From Dehalococcoidia bacterium (GTDB taxonomy: Bacteria; Chloroflexota; Dehalococcoidia; E44-bin15; DAOWNJ01): a DNA stretch of 7,531 bases. Made by a program: the position numbers and the translations under genes. Each line of letters begins with the position of its first letter. Position 1 is the first letter of the stretch. The notes beneath the pieces were generated by a model, which saw only the letters and a program-made list of their open reading frames with translations, was not told the origin of the DNA and did no database searches. The stretch covers positions 1-7,531 of the forward strand of contig DAOWNJ010000046.1 in assembly GCA_030642645.1 (NCBI GenBank). Reading direction: 5' to 3'. Shown here piece after piece: positions 1 to 5,522 of the stretch.

Positions 1-1003
1 CAGGATAAACCAGATAACCCACTGGCTTACCATCCCCCTTGCTGCCCTTCAGGGATATGGTATGGTTGTGACCCTGCAGCACTATAACCCACCGGTTATC
101 GGCAGCTTATCCACCATCACCCTCTTCACCACCGTCCTCACCATGACCGCAGGGACCATGTTCCTTGTCTGGCTGGGTGAGCGCATCACCGAAAGAGGCA
201 TTGGGAACGGTATATCGATAATCATCTTTGGCGGCATCCTCGCCGGGCTCCCCGGGAACCTCCGAATGATCTACATGATGACCGGGTGGGGGGGGCTCAT
301 TGGGCTCCTCATCCTGATGGTAGCCATCGTCCTCCTCATCGTCTTCGTCATCGAGGCATATCGGCGCATCCCGGTCCAGTACTCCAGGAGCGTATTCAGG
401 GGGGGGAAGATGTACCGGCAGGGTGGGGCAACCCACATCCCATTGAGGGTGAATATGGCGGGGATGATACCCCTTATCTTCGCCATGTCGATGATGATAT
501 TCCCCGGGATAATCGCCAGCTACTTCGCCAACTATCCGGCTACCTACGGCATCGGGGCGAATCCCAATTTCGGCGACTGGGTGGTGCGTATCTTCAGCCC
601 CGGTGCTTTTGCCGGCGGCGCAATATACTGGATATTATACTTTGTGCTTGTCATCGGTTTCAGTTTCTTTTATACTATGGTTATATTCCAGCAGCAGGAC
701 ATGGCTGAGAACCTTAAAAGGCAGGGGGGCTTCATCCCTGGGATCCGCCCCGGGAAGCCCACTGAGCAGTACCTTAACCGGGTGGTCAACCGCATAACAT
801 GGGGGGGTGCCCTCTTTCTTGCGTTTATCGCTATTACCCCCCTCCTCTCTCGGCTGATAGTAGGTAGCGAGGTTGCTGGTGGACAGGGGCTCATGATCGT
901 CACCAGCATGGGGCTACTCATCATGGTAGGGGTGGCGCTTGATACCATGAGGCAGTTGGAGGCACAGCTACTTATGCGCCAATATGAGGGCTTTTTGAGG
1001 TAG
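1..1003 (+). CDS. secY: Preprotein translocase subunit SecY (5'-truncated by window edge)
   Basis: SecY is the pore-forming membrane subunit of the SecYEG channel that exports and inserts proteins. The reading frame is open from base 2 with no start in view. The first visible residues (RINQITHW...) align by memory to E. coli SecY near residue 115, so TM1-2 are missing and about TM3-TM10 are present. Recognisable blocks are WLGERITERGIGNGISIIIF, the cytoplasmic RRIPVQY loop, THIPLRVNMAGMIP before TM7, and the C5 loop GGFIPGIRPGKPTEQYL, which holds the Arg needed for SecA-driven translocation. The C-terminus QLLMRQYEGFLR is short compared with E. coli but usual for many bacteria. A methionine at base 62 is internal, not the start. 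The stop is 2 nt before adk, whose Shine-Dalgarno lies in the last secY codons. The gene contains several 6-8 nt G runs but the frame is intact. Identification is secure. Confidence 0.97.
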   Translation, partial: RINQITHWLTIPLAALQGYGMVVTLQHYNPPVIGSLSTITLFTTVLTMTAGTMFLVWLGERITERGIGNGISIIIFGGILAGLPGNLRMIYMMTGWGGLIGLLILMVAIVLLIVFVIEAYRRIPVQYSRSVFRGGKMYRQGGATHIPLRVNMAGMIPLIFAMSMMIFPGIIASYFANYPATYGIGANPNFGDWVVRIFSPGAFAGGAIYWILYFVLVIGFSFFYTMVIFQQQDMAENLKRQGGFIPGIRPGKPTEQYLNRVVNRITWGGALFLAFIAITPLLSRLIVGSEVAGGQGLMIVTSMGLLIMVGVALDTMRQLEAQLLMRQYEGFLR

Positions 1004-1005
1004 GA

Positions 1006-1671
1006 TTGCGTATAGTTCTTCTTGGGGCGCCAGGTGCAGGAAAAGGGACCCAGGCACAGGCCATCGTGAGGAGGCTGGGGGTTCCACACATAGGATCAGG
1101 GGCTCTCCTCAGGGGGGCGCTGGAGAGGGGGGACGAGATAGGTTTCCTGGCCAAGCCATATATGGACAGGGGGGAGCTTGTCCCCGATGATGTGGTCGTG
1201 GGGATGATACGGGAGCGCATAAAGGCGCCTGATTGTGAGCGGGGCTTCATTCTGGAGGGGTTCCCCAGGACCATAGCGCAGGCTAGGACGCTGGATAGGG
1301 CACTTGAAGGAGAGGGAGAGGCTATCGATAAGGTGGCATACATAAAGGTCTCACTAAGTGAGCTCGTGAGGAGGCTCGGCGGGCGCTGGATATGCCGCAA
1401 CTGTCAGAAGCCATATCATGTCCTCTTCTCCCCACCAAGGGTTGAGGGGAGGTGCGATGTCTGCGGCGGGGAGCTTTATCAGCGCCCCGATGACACCGAT
1501 TACACGGTTAGAAGGAGGATCGAGATCTATCTCGATTATATGCCCCGGGTCACCGAATACTACTCAGTTGATGGGAAGCTAATGGAGGTGGACGGGGAGC
1601 AGGGTATCAAAGAGGTTCAGAGGGAGCTATTTTGGGCTCTGGGAGTGGAAGATGAAGGGAATAGTGATTAA
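1006..1671 (+). CDS. adk: Adenylate kinase, zinc-LID type, with unusual AMP-site residues
   Basis: Interconverts ATP + AMP and 2 ADP in the cytosol. The 221-aa product starts at TTG (MRIVLLGAPGAGKGT), preceded by GAGG at 997-1000. The P-loop GAPGAGKGT is at residues 7-15 and the AMP-binding region at 29-36. LEGFPRT is at 83-89. The LID (about 122-165) carries a C130-x2-C133 / C150-x2-C153 zinc knuckle as in Gram-positive long-form kinases. LID and core arginines R36, R88, R123, R127, R160 and R171 are retained. Oddities: the usual STGD motif reads G-S-G-A, so the Asp at 33 is Ala, and the usual LDGFPR reads LEGFPR, so D84 is Glu. Numbering matches E. coli without gaps up to here. It has the classic secY-adk-map position and its 3' end overlaps map by 20 nt. 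The family is certain; kinetic consequences are unknown. Confidence 0.96.
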   Translation: MRIVLLGAPGAGKGTQAQAIVRRLGVPHIGSGALLRGALERGDEIGFLAKPYMDRGELVPDDVVVGMIRERIKAPDCERGFILEGFPRTIAQARTLDRALEGEGEAIDKVAYIKVSLSELVRRLGGRWICRNCQKPYHVLFSPPRVEGRCDVCGGELYQRPDDTDYTVRRRIEIYLDYMPRVTEYYSVDGKLMEVDGEQGIKEVQRELFWALGVEDEGNSD

Positions 1672-2404
1672 ATCACCATCTGAGATCGGGGTCATGCGCC
1701 AGGCGGGGAGGATCGTTGCCCTCACCCTGGGGATTCTGGCGAGAGAGGTGAGGCCTGGGATGAGGACCGCTGAGCTTGATGCCATTGCCCAGAGGGAGAT
1801 AGAGAGGCAGGGGGCAAAGGCATCGTTTAAGGGATACCGCGGCTTTCCGGCCAGTGTCTGCGTATCGGTAAACGAGGAGATAGTTCATGGTATCCCCGGG
1901 GAAAGGGTGATCGAGGAGGGGGACATTGTATCCCTGGACCTGGGTGCTATATTTGGTGGCTTTCACGGGGATTCCACTGTAACTGTGGGGGTGGGGAGGA
2001 TCTCCCCTGAGGCAGCGAGGCTTATCGAGACAACAAGGGGGGCGCTTGAGGCTGGGATCGATGCCGCCAGGGATGGTGCCTACCTTGGTGATGTATCAGC
2101 GGCCATCCAGAATTATGCCGAATCCAGGGGGTATTCGGTTGTCAGGGAGTATGTAGGTCATGGCATCGGCAGGGAGCTTCATGAGGACCCCCAGATCCCC
2201 GACTTCGGCGCTCAGGGGACTGGCCCGATCCTGAGGAGGGGGATGACCCTGGCCCTTGAGCCAATGGTCAATATCGGGGGGTGGCGCACAAGGGTGCTGG
2301 ATAATAACTGGACGGTGGTGACCGCCGATGGGAGCCTATCGGCACACTTCGAGCACACCATCGCCATCACTAATGGAACTGCCGAGATATTGACTGCTCC
2401 TTAA
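1652..2404 (+). CDS. map: Methionine aminopeptidase, type I
   Basis: Removes the N-terminal methionine from nascent proteins at the ribosome. The 250-aa length is typical for the short type Ia enzyme without an N-terminal extension. All five metal ligands of the pita-bread fold are visible: D96 (SLDLG), D107 (FHGDST), H170 (YVGHGIG), E203 (ALEPM) and E234 (HFEHT). The substrate-site histidines H79 (IVHGIP) and H177 (ELHEDP) are also there, so the enzyme should be active. The ATG lies inside the end of adk (20-nt overlap, different frame), preceded by a purine-rich GGGAGTGGAAG, which suggests translational coupling. The coding sequence shows the local bias to AGG and GGG codons. The product probably acts on the ribosomal proteins encoded downstream. 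Confidence 0.97.
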   Translation: MKGIVIKSPSEIGVMRQAGRIVALTLGILAREVRPGMRTAELDAIAQREIERQGAKASFKGYRGFPASVCVSVNEEIVHGIPGERVIEEGDIVSLDLGAIFGGFHGDSTVTVGVGRISPEAARLIETTRGALEAGIDAARDGAYLGDVSAAIQNYAESRGYSVVREYVGHGIGRELHEDPQIPDFGAQGTGPILRRGMTLALEPMVNIGGWRTRVLDNNWTVVTADGSLSAHFEHTIAITNGTAEILTAP

Positions 2405-2418
2405 TAAGAAGGAAGGAT

Positions 2419-2637
2419 ATGCCTAAGAAGGATGCTATAGAGATTGAGGGGAAGGTTACGGAGGCACTCCCAAATGCCATGTTCCGTGTTGAGCTCGCGA
2501 ATGGCCATAAGGTGCTGGCCCACATCTCGGGGAAGATCAGGCTCCACTTCATAAAGATATTGCTCGGTGACAGGGTGCTTGTAGAGCTATCCCCTTATGA
2601 CCTGTCGAGGGGAAGGATTACATACCGTTTCAAATAA
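2419..2637 (+). CDS. infA: Translation initiation factor IF-1
   Basis: IF-1 occupies the ribosomal A site during initiation and helps IF-2 and IF-3. The 72-aa product is full length and is a single S1-like OB-fold. The hallmark blocks are all present: EIEGKVTEALPNAMFRVEL (residues 8-26), NGHKVLAHISGKIR (28-41) and LSPYDLSRGRITYR (57-70). The segment after SGKIR reads LHFIKIL, where many homologues have basic or polar residues before I-R-I-L; this is a mild variation. The ATG is preceded by AAGGAAGG (2409-2416). map ends 14 nt upstream. Downstream is the only real gap in the operon (77 nt), with a long hairpin. Identification is secure. Confidence 0.97.
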   Translation: MPKKDAIEIEGKVTEALPNAMFRVELANGHKVLAHISGKIRLHFIKILLGDRVLVELSPYDLSRGRITYRFK

Positions 2638-2656
2638 TTTAGGGTGGAAGGGAGGC

Positions 2657-2698
2657 AGCTGTGCTAAAAAAGCCCTTCGGAACTTTTTCAGCACAGCT
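2657..2698 (+). promoter_or_regulatory. Long imperfect hairpin in the infA-rpmJ gap; possible mRNA control element
   Basis: The perfect arms AGCTGTGCT (2657-2665) and AGCACAGCT (2690-2698) pair. After one A-C mismatch (2666/2689) the stem continues with A2667-A2671 to T2684-T2688 and G2672 to C2683, about 15 bp in all. The 10-nt loop is CCCTTCGGAA, in which C2675-TTCG-G2680 could form a cUUCGg tetraloop. No T-run follows on either strand, so it is not a standard intrinsic terminator. It ends 5 nt before the AGGAGGA ribosome site of rpmJ. The structure is seen directly; a regulatory or processing role is inferred. Confidence 0.6.
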
Positions 2699-2703
2699 AA
2701 AAT

Positions 2704-2710
2704 AGGAGGA
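2704..2710 (+). promoter_or_regulatory. Strong ribosome binding site of rpmJ
   Basis: AGGAGGA lies 4 nt before the rpmJ ATG and a few bases after the base of the preceding hairpin. The hairpin loop bases CCTTC (2674-2678) could pair with GGAGG here (one G-U wobble) or with GAAGG over the start codon (2717-2721), so access to this site could depend on RNA folding. That dependence is inference. Confidence 0.7.
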
Positions 2711-2714
2711 CAAG

Positions 2715-2828
2715 ATGAAGGTGCAGGCTTCAGTAAAGCCAAGATGTGATAAGTGTAAGGTGATAAAGAGGAGAGGGGTTGTAATGGTGATATGTGAGAA
2801 TCCTAGGCACAGGCAGAGGCAGGGGTGA
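2715..2828 (+). CDS. rpmJ: 50S ribosomal protein L36 (zinc-binding form)
   Basis: The smallest protein of the large ribosomal subunit, bound to 23S rRNA. The 37-aa product has the standard length and sequence: MKVQASVKPRCDKCK, then VIKRRGVVMVICENPRHRQ and a terminal RQG. The zinc ligands C11, C14, C27 and H32 are all present, so this is the C+ form rather than the zinc-free paralogue seen in some bacteria. It starts at ATG 2715, after a strong AGGAGGA site and the long hairpin, and ends 3 nt before rpsM. The infA-rpmJ-rpsM order is the common bacterial arrangement. Although short, it is unambiguous by motif and position. Confidence 0.96.
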   Translation: MKVQASVKPRCDKCKVIKRRGVVMVICENPRHRQRQG

Positions 2829-2831
2829 GGC

Positions 2832-3215
2832 ATGGTGAGGGTAGTCGGGGTTGATATACCCAACGATAAGCGGGTAGAGGTATCGCTCCAGTATATCTAT
2901 GGCATTGGCCCTTCCCTGAGCCGAAGGCTGCTCTCCCAGAGCGGGGTAAACCCTGATGTCAAGACAAGGAACCTCACTGATGAGGAGCTGAGCCGAATCA
3001 GGGAGATTATCGATAAGGAGTACAAGGTCGAGGGGGTCCTGAGGAAAGAGGTAAACGTTAATATAAGGAGGCTGGTCGACATCGGCTGCTACCGTGGAAT
3101 AAGGCACCGAAGGGGGCTTCCGGTCCATGGTCAGAGAACCAAGACGAATGCCCGCGCAAAGAGAGGGCCTCGTAAGACGGTTGCCGGTAGGCGCCGAGCT
3201 GTGGCCAAGAAGTAG
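2832..3215 (+). CDS. rpsM: 30S ribosomal protein S13
   Basis: S13 sits in the head of the small subunit and contacts P-site tRNA and the L5 bridge. The 127-aa product is typical, with the N-terminal VRVVGVDIPNDKRVEVSL, the YIYGIG helix-hairpin-helix loop (21-26), DKEYKVEGVLRKEV (61-74), the signature GCYRGIRHRRGLPVHGQRT (85-103), and a basic tail ending RRRAVAKK that reaches into the tRNA path. The chosen ATG aligns with the usual MARIAGVD start. GAGG lies only 1 nt before it, but AGGGG lies 6 nt before. GTG at 2835 is a possible alternative that would drop one residue. It begins 3 nt after rpmJ and ends 5 nt before rpsK. Confidence 0.97.
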   Translation: MVRVVGVDIPNDKRVEVSLQYIYGIGPSLSRRLLSQSGVNPDVKTRNLTDEELSRIREIIDKEYKVEGVLRKEVNVNIRRLVDIGCYRGIRHRRGLPVHGQRTKTNARAKRGPRKTVAGRRRAVAKK

Positions 3216-3220
3216 GAGAG

Positions 3221-3592
3221 ATGCCAAGGAAAAGAGAGAGAAAATCCATACCGCGTGGGAGAGCATACATCCACTCCACGTTCAATAATACCATCATCAC
3301 CCTCACCGACCCATCGGGCAATGTTATTGCATGGGGAAGCTCCGGGACAGCAGGGTTTAAGGGGTCAAGGAAGGGGACTCCATATGTCGCACAGCTCGCT
3401 GCCCAGGATGCGGCCCGAAAGGCAATGCAGCATGGGCTCAGGCAGGTTGATGTGTTCATGAAGGGCCCGGGGAGCGGCAGGGAGGCGGCAATCCGCACCC
3501 TTCAGGCATCGGGGATCACCGTCACCGGGATCACGGATATTACCCCGATACCCCATAATGGTTGTCGCTCCCCGAGGAGGAGGAGGATATAA
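3221..3592 (+). CDS. rpsK: 30S ribosomal protein S11
   Basis: S11 is on the small-subunit platform near the E site and the Shine-Dalgarno duplex. The 123-aa product carries the family blocks YIHSTFNNTIITLTD (16-30), GFKGSRKGTPYVAQ (45-58), MKGPGSGREAAIRTLQ (80-95) and ITPIPHNGCR (107-116), followed by a basic C-terminus RSPRRRRI. The N-terminal basic stretch is several residues shorter than in E. coli (129 aa), which is within normal range. It has a good Shine-Dalgarno (TAGGAGAG just after the rpsM stop). The rpsD start follows 2 nt after its stop, and the rpsD Shine-Dalgarno lies in its final Arg codons. Confidence 0.97.
   Translation: MPRKRERKSIPRGRAYIHSTFNNTIITLTDPSGNVIAWGSSGTAGFKGSRKGTPYVAQLAAQDAARKAMQHGLRQVDVFMKGPGSGREAAIRTLQASGITVTGITDITPIPHNGCRSPRRRRI
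3574..3587 (+). promoter_or_regulatory. Ribosome binding site of rpsD inside the end of rpsK
   Basis: A GAGGAGGAGGAGGA tract encodes the terminal arginines of S11 and also provides a strong Shine-Dalgarno about 7-8 nt before ATG 3595. It decides the rpsD start: an in-frame TTG at 3562 would place this tract inside the coding region and add 11 residues that S4 proteins lack. Confidence 0.75.
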
Positions 3593-3594
3593 TT

Positions 3595-4218
3595 ATGGCA
3601 CGCTACACAGGGCCTGCATGCAGGTTATGTCGACGGCAGGGGGAGAAGCTTATGCTCAAGGGGGAGAGGTGTCTTGGCCCTAAGTGTGCCATGGAGAGGC
3701 ATAGCCCTCCACCAGGCCAGGTGGTCTCCAGAAGGCGAAGGATATCCGATCGCGGGATCCAGCTCAGGGAGAAGCAGAAGGTTCGGCATAGCTACGGGGT
3801 CCTTGAGCGACAGTTCCGCAAGTACTTCGACGAAGCGGAGAGGAGGCCTGGGATCACGGGGGAGAACCTCCTCAGGGTGCTGGAGACGAGGCTTGATAAT
3901 GTGGTCTATCGCCTTGGATTCGCTGATTCCAGGAGGCAGGCTCGCCAGCTTGTTCGCCATGGCCACATCACCCTCAATGGAAGAAAGACAGATATACCGT
4001 CCTGCCTCGTTAGGGTGGGCGACGAGATCGGATGGGTGGAGGGGAGTACCAGGAAAGAGCCCTATAAGAGGTTTGTCGCCACTATTGAGAGGAGGACGAC
4101 CCCCAAATGGTTGAGCCTTGATGAAAATATGTCGGGTCGTGTAATCTCGCTCCCGGAGCGAAGCGACATTGATATCAGGTTTGATGAGAAGGCGATTGTA
4201 GAGTATTACTCCAGGTAG
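3595..4218 (+). CDS. rpsD: 30S ribosomal protein S4 (zinc-binding form)
   Basis: S4 is a primary 16S rRNA binder that nucleates assembly of the 30S body and in several bacteria represses its own operon. The 207-aa product begins MARYTGPACRLC. Cysteines C9, C12, C26 and C31 form the N-terminal zinc knuckle (C+ type). LREKQKVRHSYGVLERQFRK (57-76) and the S4 RNA-binding domain (about 98-160, with ETRLDNVVYRLGFADSRRQA and LVRHGHITLNGRK) are clear, and the tail is IVEYYSR. I start it at ATG 3595, not the in-frame TTG at 3562, because of the Shine-Dalgarno position and the family N-terminus. It lies between rpsK and rpoA, as is usual. Autoregulation is possible but no S4 target is proven here. Confidence 0.97.
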   Translation: MARYTGPACRLCRRQGEKLMLKGERCLGPKCAMERHSPPPGQVVSRRRRISDRGIQLREKQKVRHSYGVLERQFRKYFDEAERRPGITGENLLRVLETRLDNVVYRLGFADSRRQARQLVRHGHITLNGRKTDIPSCLVRVGDEIGWVEGSTRKEPYKRFVATIERRTTPKWLSLDENMSGRVISLPERSDIDIRFDEKAIVEYYSR

Positions 4219-4221
4219 CCT

Positions 4222-4228
4222 GAGGAGG
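4222..4228 (+). promoter_or_regulatory. Ribosome binding site of rpoA (TTG start)
   Basis: GAGGAGG in the 15-nt rpsD-rpoA gap, 5 nt before TTG 4234. The near-perfect site supports TTG as the true initiation codon. Confidence 0.75.
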
Positions 4229-4233
4229 ATACC

Positions 4234-5175
4234 TTGATATCCGATATCGTTTTACCCAAGATAGATTGTGTGGAGACGAGCGATACATATGGGAAGTTCG
4301 TCGCCGAGCCCCTTGAGAGGGGTATTGGTACCACCATTGGAAACGCCCTGAGGAGGGTCCTTTTAAACTCTCTCCCTGGGGCAGCGGTGACCTGGGTGAA
4401 GATCGATGGGGTGGAGCACGAGTTCTCCACCATCCCCCATATGAAGGAGGACGCTATCGAATTCCTCCTCAACGTTAAGGAGATAAGGCTGCGCCCTCTC
4501 GTCGAGCGACCTGGCACCATTTACCTGGATGTGGAGGGGGAGGGGCGTATCTCTGCCGGGGATATCAACCCTTCGGCAGAGTTTGAGGTGGTAAACCCGG
4601 AGCTCCACCTGGCTACCCTGGACTCGCCTGAGGGGAGGCTCATTTGTGAGTTTAGGGTGGAGCTGGGGAAGGGATTCCGAGTGGCGGCGAGGACGGATGG
4701 ACTATCCATAGGGGTAATCCCTGTAGGCGCCATCTTCACCCCAACAAAGAGGGTCAACTATAGCATCGAGCCAACAGGGATTGGGCTGGAGCCAAGCTAT
4801 GAGAGGCTTATCATGGAGGTTTGGACTGATGGGACCATATCCCCAATGATGGCGGTGAGCGAGGGCGCTGAGATACTGATCGAGCAGCTCTCCCTCTTTC
4901 GTGATCTGGCCAAGGCCCCAGCGGAGGGGGCTCTGGAGGAGCCTCGCCACCTCCTCATCCCTGCCGAGCAATATAATATGCCTATCGAGAAGGTGGGGCT
5001 CTCGGTCAGAACCCTCAACTGCCTGAGGAGGGGGAATATATCCACGGTTGGAGGGTTGGTGGAGAAGAGTGAGGCGGAGCTACTGGAGATCAGAAACCTG
5101 GGTTATAAATCTCTGGAGGAGATCCATGATGTCCTTAAGGTGCTCGATATCGAGTTCCCAAGGGGTGAGAAGTGA
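4234..5175 (+). CDS. rpoA: DNA-directed RNA polymerase subunit alpha
   Basis: Alpha dimerises to scaffold RNA polymerase, and its C-terminal domain binds UP elements and activators. The 313-aa product is full length. The N-terminal domain (about 1-230) contains FVAEPLERGIGTTIGNALRR (22-41), the core assembly motif, and HEFSTIPHMKEDAIEFLLN (62-80). A linker about 225-245 precedes the C-terminal domain (about 250-305). DNA-contact residues equivalent to E. coli R265, N268, C269, G296, K298, S299 and E302 are present as R259, N262, C263, G290, K292, S293 and E296. The start is TTG at 4234, set by GAGGAGG (4222-4228) 5 nt upstream; no ATG fits the family N-terminus. Its stop overlaps the rplQ GTG by 4 nt. 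Confidence 0.98.
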   Translation: MISDIVLPKIDCVETSDTYGKFVAEPLERGIGTTIGNALRRVLLNSLPGAAVTWVKIDGVEHEFSTIPHMKEDAIEFLLNVKEIRLRPLVERPGTIYLDVEGEGRISAGDINPSAEFEVVNPELHLATLDSPEGRLICEFRVELGKGFRVAARTDGLSIGVIPVGAIFTPTKRVNYSIEPTGIGLEPSYERLIMEVWTDGTISPMMAVSEGAEILIEQLSLFRDLAKAPAEGALEEPRHLLIPAEQYNMPIEKVGLSVRTLNCLRRGNISTVGGLVEKSEAELLEIRNLGYKSLEEIHDVLKVLDIEFPRGEK

Positions 5176-5522
5176 GGCATCGCGTCGCCGGCAGGAAGCT
5201 GAATATGGATTCCGCTCACCGCATGGCGCTATACCGAAACCTGGTGACTGATCTCCTCAGGTATGAGAGGATAACAACCACTGAGGCGAAGGCCAAGGAG
5301 ATAAGGGGGATGGCGGAGAGGATGATCACCCTTGGAAAGGAAGAGAGCCTCCATTCCAGACGACAGGCTCAAGCATTCATCTATGATAAGAGGGTGTTGG
5401 AGAAGGTGTTCCTCACCCTCGCCCCAAGGTATGCCGATCGCCCTGGGGGCTATACCCGCATCACAAAGCTTGGGCCACGCCTCGGAGATAGTGCCCCAAT
5501 GGTCAGGATAGAGCTTCTGTGA
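5172..5522 (+). CDS. rplQ: 50S ribosomal protein L17
   Basis: L17 lies near the peptide exit tunnel on the large subunit. The 116-aa product has the diagnostic N-terminus MRHRVAGRKLNMDSAHRMAL, then LYRNLVTDLLRYERITTTEAKAKEIR (20-45) and the C-terminal GGYTRITKLGPRLGDSAPMVRIEL. The start is GTG at 5172, overlapping the rpoA stop in GTGA, which suggests coupled translation; AGGGGTGAG precedes it. The usual N-terminal basic run is slightly reduced (RHRVAGRK rather than RHRKAGRK). truA begins at the very next base after its stop. Identification is secure. Confidence 0.97.
   Translation: MRHRVAGRKLNMDSAHRMALYRNLVTDLLRYERITTTEAKAKEIRGMAERMITLGKEESLHSRRQAQAFIYDKRVLEKVFLTLAPRYADRPGGYTRITKLGPRLGDSAPMVRIELL

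Noticed and set aside
62..64. ATG at 62 as the start of secY
   Set aside because: The same frame is open back to base 2 and the residues before it (ITHWLTIPLAALQGYG) match SecY TM3, so it is an internal methionine in a gene cut by the window edge.
670..1400. Long reverse-strand open frames antisense to secY and adk
   Set aside because: Their translations show no family features and they arise from the strong codon bias of the + strand genes, which have secure identities.
2657..2698. Intrinsic terminator between infA and rpmJ
   Set aside because: No T-run follows the stem on either strand, and the stem is A/T-rich at the top. Genes on both sides are normally co-transcribed, so I describe it only as a hairpin element.
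2730..3498. Reverse-strand open frames antisense to rpsM and rpsK (up to 178 codons)
   Set aside because: They cover known ribosomal protein genes, have no recognisable domain, and no promoter or ribosome site of their own.
3562..3594. TTG at 3562 as an N-terminal extension of S4
   Set aside because: The extra 11 residues are encoded by the rpsD Shine-Dalgarno tract, and S4 proteins begin MARYTGP as seen from ATG 3595.
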